From Dipteris shenzhenensis (taxonomy: Eukaryota; Polypodiophyta; Polypodiopsida; Gleicheniales), in the NCBI GenBank assembly GCA_047967505.1, contig CM106538.1: a stretch of 64,000 bases of DNA; one strand, 5' to 3'. Made by a program: the position numbers and the translations under genes. Under the pieces are notes generated by a model that saw only the letters and a list, made by a program, of their open reading frames with translations, was not told where the DNA came from and did no database searches. This document shows positions 31,879 through 41,736 of the stretch, in pieces (the first letter of the stretch is position 1; each line of letters opens with the position of its first letter).

Positions 31879-32208
31879 TTCGAGCTCTTTGAAGGGACAG
31901 CGGTATACAACAGTGCCGTTAATGGGTGCTGGAACGTTGAGGGAAACTACGGTTTCCAGGGTGGTAGGATGATCAACTATGGCTGCGAGTGGGGACTTTT
32001 GAATGATTGGATAGTGATGAAAGGATCGGCCAAAGGTCCACATAAGCTTCCCAAGAGCAAGAGAGGTGATATCTTGCCTGAGTGGAAGGCACATCTTGAA
32101 GTTCAAGTTTGGGAAGAAAGCATGGCTTGCAAAAGTGCAACATGTCTACATGGGAAAAGATATGCATCTTCCACCATTCAATCAATCGAGGATACCATCA
32201 CACTATGA
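31879..32208 (+). CDS. Exon-like frame, unrecognised
   Basis: It follows a good acceptor (TGCATGCAG) and encodes ILFELFEGTAVYNSAVNGCW, then Gly/Tyr/Cys-rich residues and a basic stretch (KLPKSKRGD). The frame closes at 32206. Codons look protein-like and the phase (1) fits the donors in the preceding frame. No known domain is evident. It could be the second exon of the 31411 gene or part of a decayed gene. Confidence 0.35.
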   Translation, partial: FELFEGTAVYNSAVNGCWNVEGNYGFQGGRMINYGCEWGLLNDWIVMKGSAKGPHKLPKSKRGDILPEWKAHLEVQVWEESMACKSATCLHGKRYASSTIQSIEDTITL

Positions 32209-32520
32209 GCCTTTCTATCTATATACCTGTTTCACCTGTAAGTGTAATGAGTCCATTTGGAAATCTTGTGTTTGGTTTCTAAGAGCTCTTATTCATGCCA
32301 GGTGTTTTTACTTCGGACTTTGAGGAGCAGGAACTAGTTGAGTCATTCATAGGCAAGTTCACTGCTGCGATTCATGAGGATTTAGGTAAGCAAATGCATG
32401 CAGGGGAGGAGTTGGCCTCCTTACGAAAGAAGAATGTGTATTGGCATAATGTAATATACATCACTCCAATAACATCATCAAGCTATGGCCATCTGCAAAC
32501 CAATGCACCACCAAAACTTC

Positions 32521-32790
32521 TGTAGAAGAATGTGGGATAGAATAGATGCATCATGGCACAAAGACAGAGAGCTCAAGTGAGGCAAAATCCATCGTATTAG
32601 AATGAAGGAACATCCTCCATTATATAGAGTGAGAGGATGGTGTAGGCACCTCCCCTATATCAGTGGCAATCAACCCCTAAGTCAATGGGATTGGTCTAAA
32701 TCAAAGGAACCTCCCATATGGGGGCCTTTGTGCTTACATCATCACTTAGGTCACATACTAGATACCTCATAGCACTAGGTGTGCTTCTAC

Positions 32791-32851
<61 letters not shown>

Positions 32852-32911
32852 GACTCCCCTAGATGCACACATGCACCTTAGAGCAAGCCCTTGATCATAC
32901 TTATCCCAACA
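32521..32911 (-). repeat. Gag-only element 3' LTR
   Basis: 391 bp including a long (CA)n run (about 32793-32848), which explains the length difference from the 371-bp partner. A tract read as CTTGAGGGGGGATA on the element strand abuts it at about 32912-32926. Confidence 0.92.
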
Positions 32912-33111
32912 TATCCCCCCTCAAGGGTTTGCCTCTTGCTATGTCAAGGACTCTCATGGTGGTCACACATGCCATCTCATGGTGGTCAAGGATAAATCTA
33001 TGGCTAGGATCTCATGCTAGCAAAGGTGTCCAAGGGTCAAGGTTTATAAAAATGGGATAGAAAACACACATATTACATGGCCTACATCATATGGTGACCA
33101 AAGGAGGTGAT

Positions 33112-34064
33112 TTACAAAAGATAAACACATGACATTCTTCTTGGAGTACCACTCCAGGCAGAGAACCTCAAAATTTGACCAAGTGATGATAAACAAAAAT
33201 TCAAAGACAAATTGCTCAAAAGGCAAAGTCCTTGTCTTCTACCACAAAGATTGATCAATGCTTCATTTGTTGATGGAGTTCTCTCTTCAACCAGATTTGT
33301 CATACTCTTCTTTTTCTCATTGCAAAACTTGTCAGAGTGATTATTCTTGCCACAATAAGAGCAAGAGTTGATTTTATAACAATCCTTCTCAAGATGATTG
33401 TTTTTCCCACAATGTTTGCATGCCTTGTACCTGCTCTTTGAAAACTTCACTGCAAGTGCTTCTGTGTGCATTTTGCCCATTCTTGAAGTGTTCTTTCTTT
33501 CCTCTTCTTGTAAGGCACTGATGATGCCCTCTAATGTGGGTTGAGGAAGATTCTTCAAAGTAGTAACCACATAGTCAAAATCTTGAGGCACACTCTTTAA
33601 GAGCACTGCCATAGCATCATCCTCAGTGACAGGAGAGTTAATTGAGGCTAGTTGTGTCATAAGACTCCTCATAGTGTTGACATGAGCAACAACATTGTCT
33701 CCCTCCATTTTAAGTTCAAAGAACTTAATTTGGAAGTATGAGAGCTAGCACCAAATAATATGTCTAACTTATGCCATGCTTCAAAAGGGGATTCCAAATT
33801 TGAAATGTGGTGTACATAATCATCTCCCAAACCTAATGCAATTATTGCATAGGCTTTCTCTATCCTTTTTGCATCTGCAGGTGTAAAAGTAGAGTTAGTG
33901 GCCTTCCCTTTACCTTTGGTTGTAGTTGATTCACCTTCCTGAGAGGATTGAATTCCTGCCTTGACTAAATCCCATAGATTTTCTTTCATATGTATAAACT
34001 TTATCTTCATCTGCCACGTATGAAAGCCTTGGCCATTGAACTTGTTGATTTTATAAGTAGCCAT
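33112..34064 (-). pseudogene. Copia-type gag with two zinc knuckles, one frameshift
   Basis: The start MATYKINKFNGQGFHTWQMK is typical of plant Copia gag (K-L-N-G-x-N-F-x-x-W). The frame breaks near 33700 and resumes as MEGDNVVAHVNTMRSLMTQL. The domain (UBN2-like) ends with two CCHC motifs, CKHCGKNNHLEKDC and CSYCGKNNHSDKFC. The frame then closes at 33112 with no protease after it. Two knuckles are more than the single one in Copia-1 and Copia-2. The frameshift means this copy would not make full-length gag unless the frame is shifted by recoding. Confidence 0.85.
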
Positions 34065-34319
34065 GAGAGGGTCTTACCTTTTTCAGGCAGTGTCTACTCT
34101 CTTACAAAATGACTAATCTTGTTGAACAAAGAAATCTCCCTCACCATAAAAATGTAGATTGCTAGAGATAAATTCAAAAAAGCCTAATTGTTTAGCATAT
34201 TCATACCCAATTGGCTTCTCCCAAAGTTTCTTGATCTGGGTCTTCTTTACTTTGAACTTTATCCTTCTTGTAATCTTCTTCAAGTGCTTAGCATTGGAAG
34301 AACAATCAGAATTTGGCAT

Positions 34320-37300
34320 CTTATGAATAGATTAGTCCCAACTAAAGTCCCAACTAAACTTCAATATGAAATTTCATTCTCTGATGTGTACGTTAGCATC
34401 ACTTCATTCCTCAAACATTTACTCTAGCATCAAATTTCCAAAAACTATCAAAAAATGCTTGCAAGGAAACATAGTATCTTGGAGACTTGAATTCTCACTC
34501 CACATATCTTCAGATTTGGGGCTTTGCAGGTTGAAATGAAACCTTTGGGCTTGAAGGATTTTAGAAATGAGTGAGCATAGACACTGTGTGAAGATTTTTG
34601 AAAACCCCAAACTTGTCTTGTACATATGTACATGCGTGATTTTCAACTTGTGTGTGTGCTTGATGGCGTTCAATCAGATCTTGTGTAAGCAGCTTTCGAG
34701 TACAGCATGGTATCCAATGTGATGGTGTTGATCATGGGTGACATATGTCCATCATAGTGGTCCTTTACCAAGTGTTTATAGGGTCATGAGTGATGTTCTG
34801 TATTGTGGTAAAGTCATGGGAGCACTCTTGTACTCAGTGTGGGCATTATGGATGTGTGGTTATATGTGGCAATCAAGCTTTAAAGGCTTTGATGGAAGAG
34901 TATGTGCAAGGGAAACAGTGAGCCTAAGTTGGAATATAGGCATTAATGGCCTTGGTCTAAGTTTTGGGGGAACTTTGAGAGTGGTAAAATGTAAGCATGA
35001 GGTGGATAGCTAAGGATGACATGGCTCATACAAGAGGTACATGTGCATGCAAGGTGGCTATGTGATGGAGAAGGGGATGCTTCTAGATTGATGAGATGGA
35101 AGTATGTGGGATGGCGACTGTGAGTGCGAGTCTAGGATCCTACTCGAAGGGTTGGCGATTGCTCTTGCAGGGAGCTTCTTGACCTGGTGTGGATCTCTAC
35201 TGTGGGATGGGAGTTCCTTGGATGACAGAGGGTGTGTGCTCCGTGATGAGCAGGACGGAAGCCGCGATGCAATCTACATCAAGAGAAGAGAGACAAAGCT
35301 CTTGGAGAGATTGAGAAAGCAAAGGGAGAAACATGAAGAAATAAAGCATGCCATAATGTTGCTAGAGGTCCTTCAGGTAGGTTGTCCATGAGTTAGGGAA
35401 GCCGTAGTGTCAAGTGGCCATGCAAGGAAGGACTAGAAATGACAGGAAGTTGCTTTGAGACTAGAAGACATTGGGTGTTGAGAGATCCAACCTTCGGGTG
35501 AGCAAGAGATAGATACGATGTTGGGAGTCATTGCGCGAAGGTAGAGACGGGCCATGGGGACAGCGTAGGTAGTATATGAGCGGTGGCTATAGTTTAGTGG
35601 TAAGAATTCCACATTGTGTGGGCACAAAGAGACTTGGAAGAGCTCTGTCTATTCTAAGAGCAAGGGAGAAATTGCCGTGCTCTAATTTCTTGGAGGTGAT
35701 GGTCGATGGAGTCCACGAGTGCCACAAATTTTGTGAGCAAGAGATAGCCACACTACTGAGAGAGCTTTGGAGGGTTGGGCTTGGGCAACAGAAGAGGAGA
35801 AGGTGAGGCATGGTTAGTCCTTGCTGGGAGCTTAAAGACTTGAAGGGCAATGCTAATATGTGGGTTTGGAGAAGAAGAGCTTCAAGTGCACTATGAGCAA
35901 TAGGAGAGGAGGCTGTAGGAGTTTGTTGTGGCTGGAGGATCTTGGATAGCAGGGGTGAGCTCTTCTTGAGGAGTCGGCTACTACTATTGTGAAGTGGGGT
36001 GCTTTGGATGAAGGAAAGCATGTGAGCTAGGTCCAGAGAGAGGCTATGACATTGCAGGTTCTTGAGAACATAGGGGAGAATGACTATGCAGGCATGAAAG
36101 AGAAGGGTGATGCATGAACTCCATGTGGCAAGTGCTAAGCTACAATTCTTGGATTATCACAAAAAGGTAGTGGATCCTACTTAAAGGACTAATTGTCCGA
36201 GCTGTAGCTACATGGTCTCATGAAAAGGTGTGGCTACTTTATGGCCAGATTATTTGGGGAGGGCGTAGCTCTCATTTGTGTGTTTGAGGAACTTAAATCA
36301 CAGGGGGTGCCTTGATGACATATCTCAGAAGAGAAGCCCTAGTTGGTCATAAAGGTTCATCAATTGCTTGCGACCTGTGATGAAGGGAGCTTGGCTCACC
36401 CAAAACTCAAAGAATTCCAGAGAGCTCATGGAGAATAGACAGCTTGTATATGAAATGTATAAAGTCCTTAAATAGTAGTGCATGGTGAATAGAAGTAGTT
36501 GTGGAGAATGCTTGCATAGTTGATTTCTAAAAGGTGTGGCAGTAGCACTTGAAGATCAAAGAATTGGCGTGAAGACCATTGAGAACATGTATGAAGGGCT
36601 TGCACATCCTATGATTTTGTGATCATGCTACTGGAAGTTGGTGCACTTACTTGATGTTGATGGGACAGTCCCTTTTGGTTGCATGATCATGATGACAGTT
36701 GAAAGAAGCTCTCTTGTGGGGTGTAGGTTCATAGCATGTATGGTTGTTTATACTTTGAGCTATCAGGAAGTGTTCATGGTAGTTATGCAGTTCTAAAGTT
36801 ATCATTTTCATGGGATTTATTTTTCATGGGTCTTCTATGTATTTTCTGAGCTTGATCTTAGGAGGATCTCAGTCAGTAGGAGAGCTTGTCTTGAGTTGTA
36901 TAGATCATTTGGTTGAGGTTGTATGGCTTCCAAAGGAAATGTGGCCAGAGTTTGGATTGTATATAGAGGTGTGCAGAGATAAGGATATTGAATGAATGCC
37001 TTTTACCTTCTGATGGTGTTGTTCACTTGCTTTGAATGTGGATTATGCTCTACTACTTTTGTCCATCCAACGCGGAATTGGATGATCAGTTGTCAGCCTC
37101 TGTTTAGATCAGTGTGGGTGATAAAGACCATCTCTAGAGGAATGCTCTGAGCCAGAGGTGCGCCCCATAGGGTAGAGTCTTCACTAGGAGGGCATGGAAA
37201 AAGACGCAAGGGATGGGGAGAACCAGAGCTAAGCCATTTTTGAAGAGGAAGGAAGAAGAAAGCTTCAAAAGGAGGTGATGGTGGAGATGTTGAGATATGG

Positions 37301-38954
37301 TGCCATGTGCGCATGAATTAGAGGCTAAGGTAGATTCTTGCTAATTGCTTGCTCTTGCTGCTGCTCATGGCTCCCCTCTCCCAACTTCAATCTACCTGAT
37401 TCCTCCTCAGTCATGTAGTGGTTTACTCTTTGGAATTTCAAAATGCAAGCTCATTTTGTTGCTTCATAACTATGGCCATTCCACTTGGGCTCTGTTGAAT
37501 CACTCCTCTACCTTGCTAATTTGTGAGAGGTTACTTGAGCTCTAAACTTGGGCGATTTCTCCCATCCCTTTATATTTTATGCAGATGTATCAACCATAGT
37601 TTGCGAGCCCAAAGCTTGCAATTGCCGATGGCCTAAGTGCACGACAACTCAATAGAAATAGTTGTCATTGGTGGGAACAAATCTCCTAGGTGATCTCAAC
37701 GTTGTTGCTTCCGTTGACCCAAAGCCTCGACTGCGCTAGATGCCTGAACTCCATCTGCAACTACACGGCCCATGCAAGTTACCTCTTCAACGAGCTTGGC
37801 ATACTGCTCGACCGCTGTCACATAGTCACTGCTCCACAGACCCCAACCAGGTAGCTCCTACGACTTCAAGTAGATTACTCCAACGGACTATGCCCCTTCA
37901 ACTGTGCACCTAGCAGCTTATGCAAACAACCCAGTGCTTCCCACAAACTACAGTACCCGTGACTCTTTGCAAAAGCAAAGCTTCCATCAACAACTCGAGC
38001 CTCCATGCTGATCTCTAGTGCCGCTCCTCTACGTCGTCGTCATCACCTCTTTAGAGTTTTCTTCAAAGTCTTATTTTTGCTAAGGTTCTCCAAAAAGGCC
38101 ACGTGGTAGTCACAAAAAAATGACATGGCAGATAGCTTTTGCCTTGGGTTAGTTCAAAGTAACCCTGGGTTAGTTTAGTGTGGTCAGTAAGTGTTGGTCT
38201 ACTTAACTTGAGTAGGATTAACCCTGGTCAGCAAGTAGATAGGGTTGGTCAAGACAAGTCAACCCACTATACCATGGTTAAGGTTAGGTTTAGTTAATAT
38301 GCCACCTAAGCACATAATCCCTTGCTAAGCTAAGCACAATATGGAATTCGGCATGTGAATCCTGCGCCACATCATCAAGGTTCCCTCTTCTTCATAGAAA
38401 CTTTGACAAGCCGTAACTTGCAATCTAGTAGGAATTTGGACACACTCCAAAAAGGAAAAGTGAGCATCTTTTTGAGCTCTATGCGCCTATCAAGTCAAAA
38501 TCATTGTTAGCAATTAGACATTGCCATTGAAGCAAAATGAAGCTCATGGTAAGACCTTTGCAACAAATGGAAAAGAAACACATGAATGCAAAAAGCATGC
38601 CAAAAGCACAAGTGCATGAGATAACCATAGCCCAAAACATGGCATCCACACATAAAGCATCAAGAGACATGGTAGAACAAAGCATCATGCATCAAGCTAC
38701 ATCAAGCAAAGAAGCCAACACCATCGACATCAAGCATTGAGAAGCAGCATCCTTTCCACCTTCAACCCACACGTTTGTAAATCAAGATTGACCACCTAAG
38801 AGTAGCGATCAAAGAACCCAGGGGAGGTATTGACATGTAAAAACCACACTTGACCACCTTAAGTAGCAATGTATGCACTAAGGGGAGGTGATGGAATGTA
38901 AACTCACATCAAACCACCTTGCAGTAGCCAATGGATCATGGCACCAAGGGGAGG
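34320..38954. other. Long non-coding interior of the gag-only element
   Basis: No retroviral enzyme motif was found on either strand. Around 37288-37333 there is a 45-bp copy of the start of repeat B (TGTTGAGATATGGTGCCATG). At 38770-38955 the purine tract AGGGGAGGT is repeated three times before the full repeat B. Open frames are short or low in complexity. Confidence 0.5.
35584..35640 (+). pseudogene. tRNA-His-like 5' half
   Basis: GTGGCTATAGTTTAGTGGTA followed by AGAATTCCACATTGTG matches the 5' half of plant tRNA-His(GTG): acceptor strand, D-arm with A box, and anticodon stem with GTG. The sequence then diverges and no GGTTCGAATCC B box follows. It is a truncated tRNA copy or a tRNA-derived SINE head, and it lies within the gag-only element. 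Confidence 0.7.
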
Positions 38955-39250
38955 TGTTGAGATATGGTGCCATGTGCACATGAATTATAGGCTAAGGTAT
39001 GCTAAGGAAAGAATTAAAGTAGCCACCCTAGGATGTGGACTACATGATGTGGAGATGTGGATTGAGGATATCCACAAGGAAAAATATGGATCAGAGGATC
39101 CCACATGTGTTGACTATTCAAAGGGCACTCTCTATATAAGAGGCCGATCATGTATTGTTGATATAAGACATTTGGAATAGATTGAGTGTTTCATACTTCC
39201 TATCTCTCTCCCCATGGCTTTCCATATTTGGTTTGATCCTCTGTGATCTT
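38955..39250 (+). repeat. LTR-like repeat B
   Basis: It begins TGTTGAGATATGGTGCCATG directly after a polypurine tract (AAGGGGAGG). A TATA-box-like TCTATATAAG occurs at 39131-39140. It matches the minus-strand relic at 28235-28457. The context suggests the 3' LTR of a plus-strand element nested in or absorbed by the gag-only element. Its right end is not defined. Confidence 0.65.
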
Positions 39251-39349
39251 TATGCTCATTAAGTGATAGATTAGGCTAGTACGATCCGCACTTTGTCAAG
39301 AGAAGATGATGAGGTGGCACTATCAAAGTGAGTTCTCCAAAGCCTACTA

Positions 39350-39361
39350 GCTCTAATACCA
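39350..39361 (-). promoter_or_regulatory. Gag-only element primer binding site
   Basis: Element strand TGGTATTAGAGC differs by one base from the initiator-Met primer site (TGGTATCAGAGC). It lies two bases inside the 5' LTR. Confidence 0.8.
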
Positions 39362-39363
39362 AA

Positions 39364-39635
39364 TGTAGAAGGATGTGGGATAGAATAGATGCATCATGGC
39401 ACAAAGAGAGAGAGAGCTCAAGTGAGGCAAAATCCATTGTATAAGAATGAAGAAACATTCTCCATTATATAGAGTGAGAAGATGGTGTAGGCACCTCCCC
39501 TATATCAGTGGCAATCAGCCCCTACATCAGTGGGATTGGCCTAAATCAAAGGAACCTCCCATGTGGGGGCCTTTGTGCTTACATCATCACTTAGGTAACA
39601 CACTAGACACCTCATAGCACTAGGTGTGCTTCTAC

Positions 39636-39674
<39 letters not shown>

Positions 39675-39734
39675 GACTGCCCTAGATGCATACATGCACC
39701 TTAGATATAGCCCTTGGTCACACTTATCCCAACA
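39364..39734 (-). repeat. Gag-only element 5' LTR
   Basis: 371 bp, closely similar to 32521-32911 apart from a shorter (CA)n run at about 39640-39672. It is followed by the ACTTC duplication. Confidence 0.92.
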
Positions 39735-39906
39735 ACTTCAAGACATGGATTGTAGCATTGTGGACTTGAGAACATTGCAATCGTACAAGGACAAGATTGC
39801 AAAGGATATGGGCATGGTCATGAAGTTTACATTTAGATCCAAATGGGCAAGGTTATCTTGGTTTATGCCTCTGCACATTTTTGCTTCTTTGTTTTAGAAT
39901 ATACAT

Positions 39907-40318
39907 GTGCATAGAACAAAAACTATGTGGTCCTGCAAGAGTGTAGATGAAAATGCACTTGAAGATTTACTTGGGATGAATTGGGGAACTAGGTCAGGCA
40001 AAAAAAAAGGTGATGTGTTTCAATGTCACGCATGTAAAGACAATGTGGTTATTAGATACCATTTGTCACACCAAATCTTGTATTTATCTTTTCAGGATAG
40101 GTGCTGGAAGAAAACAAATGGCCGGTGGGTCCCCCTAGACTCTAATGATGAAGACAATATAGGGGTAAGTTTGTCTATTGATGTTGAAGAGGAAGATGTC
40201 AAGAAAATGAATGTCACATCACAATGGACTCTAAGGGATGTGCGAGAACACCTATTGGTCATCGAGGACAACATGTTAGAGTCCTTTAACTTTACCTTAA
40301 ATGGTGGTAAGGTCAGCT
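39907..40318 (+). CDS. Unrecognised frame with Cys pair and acidic segment
   Basis: The frame encodes ENALEDLLGMNWGTRSGKKK, then FQCHACKDNVV and WKKTNGRWVPLDSNDED, then an acidic region and QWTLRDVREHLLVIEDNMLE. It stops at 40318. A GTAAGT donor-like site at about 40165 would shorten it. It may be one exon of the locus continuing at 40345. No family is recognised. Confidence 0.35.
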
Positions 40319-40344
40319 GACGTGTAACTTTGATCCCCCCTCAT

Positions 40345-40820
40345 CATTGATGAAGAAGAGTACATATTCCTCCATGACATAGAGGTTCTTTTTGGACTAC
40401 GAGAGGATGAGGCATGCAAAGACCTATTTGGGTTTGATGTTGACACAAGTGTCAAACATCCTAGGGTTTTAGGTTCTGAAGACCAGACAATGGAAGAGTT
40501 TCTCTTGATGATGATGGTTTCAATGAAGGATGTACACATGTCCATATATGATGCACAACCCTCTCATGTAGAAGCTTCCACCTCCAATACATGTTAGGAG
40601 AAAGCTTCCACCTCCCAAATGGAACATCACAAAGCACTTGGTTCCATCAATATTGCAAATGAGGAAGGGATAGAAGCCGACGACGATGTAGTGGTAAGTT
40701 TGAACAATATTTTGTATTTTGATGTTCTTTCGGTATAATTTGTTTTGTTGGTCTTCTAATGTTTGTTGAATTGTTGCAGGAGGCATTTGAGATTGATGAG
40801 TTCTCACCTCGATGGGGTAA
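40345..40820 (+). pseudogene. Unrecognised coding remnant with one intron
   Basis: In frame from about 40348: IIDEEEYIFLHDIEVLFGLR, then DLFGFDVDTSVKHPRVLG, one stop (TAG) near 40595, then EEGIEADDDVV. A GTAAGT donor (about 40696) and TTGTTGCAG acceptor (about 40780) join to EAFEIDEFSPRW. The stop and the frame change from the preceding frame suggest decay. Confidence 0.4.
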
Positions 40821-40829
40821 TGTTTGCAG

Positions 40830-41200
40830 TGCATTTGGGTGAGATCATTCTTTGGCCCATTACCTCAGGAAAGTCGTAGAGCACCTCTTGCTCTTCCACA
40901 ACAAGTTTTCTTCTCGAGAACCTGTGGAGCTACTGAAATGCAAGGCATTGTCACACACTATCGGATACTCCAGAATTACTTATTGACAAGGTGATTTTGG
41001 TACACCGCCTGTCTGCTATCAATGCCTTTAGATCAAACATTCATGGCAGGGCATTGACAACAATAGCTATGTCTTTGGCAGTAGGAGTGGAGGATCTTAG
41101 TGCTATTGCAGCTAGGTTTATATCTAGGAGTCCACTAGGGGATTCAAAGACCCCTATTCTCAATGAACTCAAACTAGCTAAGAAGAACGATAGCCTGTGA
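40830..41200 (+). pseudogene. Diverged copy of the domain found at 53232-53789
   Basis: Pieces read SLAHYLRKVVEHLLLFHNKF, EPVELLKCKALSHTIG and, after a stop, KVILVHRLSAINAF..GVEDLSAIA. They align in order with the minus-strand gene at 53 kb (LAHYIHDLG..., FLKCLSRALG, KIILIERLSAIDIF..GVKDPKYL). Both stops and frame changes are present here. The family is not one I recognise. Confidence 0.5.
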
Positions 41201-41438
41201 GGCCTATTGTAAGTATAAACATACACTTCAATGGATACATGACTTTAATGAGACTACATATCTTTATTATTTGTTTTAAGTCATCATTGCTCTTCATGAA
41301 TTCATAATATTTATTCCACTGCATTTTTTTAAAGTCGTTGATGATATATTTACACCATCCTTTTAATTGTGTTAATTTAATGCATTTCTAGCTAATTTAG
41401 TATGATTTCCACCAATTCTGGGTATCCAAAGTTCATTT

Positions 41439-41736
41439 TGTAAAGAATAAGGGAGAGAGATAGGAGACTCAAGTTCAGCTTTCTTCACAACACACAAAAG
41501 AGAGAGGACACAAGGTTGGAGGGTGAAGCCTTTCTTCACTTTTGCACACAACAACAATACAATAGAAGAGGGAAATACCCTATATGTCAAACCCTAGAAT
41601 ACGTGGTTCATATGTGAACCCAAACCAAAAACATACGTGGTAGTCTAACTACACCACGAGTACAACTAACATAGGCGGTGACATAAATGATAGTCATCCA
41701 GGAGATGTATCGTGGGTAGAGCTTGATATCTCAACA
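41439..41736 (-). repeat. Copia-2 3' LTR
   Basis: Plus strand starts TGTAAAGAATAAGGG and ends GATATCTCAACA. A polypurine tract (GAGGGGGAG on the element strand, about 41737-41748) follows directly. Confidence 0.94.

Larger units (their letters stand above)
32521..39734 (-). mobile_element. Gag-only, non-autonomous Copia-type LTR element
   Basis: LTRs at 32521-32911 and 39364-39734 start TGTAGAAG and end TATCCCAACA. The ACTTC target duplication is at 32516-32520 and 39735-39739. The PBS TGGTATTAGAGC lies inside the right LTR and a polypurine tract inside the left LTR, so the element is minus strand. The only recognisable coding content is gag (33112-34064), close to the 3' LTR. I see no protease, integrase, RT or RNase H. 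About 5.3 kb between the 5' LTR and gag is non-coding. This resembles the TR-GAG class, which needs enzymes supplied in trans. Confidence 0.88.
32302..39870 (+). pseudogene. Unrecognised exon split by a gag-only LTR element
   Basis: From an acceptor-like CCAG at 32300, a frame reads VFTSDFEEQELVESFIGKFT and on to ...TNAPPKL. It is interrupted at 32520 by the LTR element. When the element and one duplicated ACTTC are removed, the frame continues directly at 39740 with QDMDCSIVDLRTLQSYKDKI, so the target was one continuous coding frame. I do not recognise the protein. With a 7.2-kb insertion in the exon the present allele is presumably broken. Confidence 0.5.
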
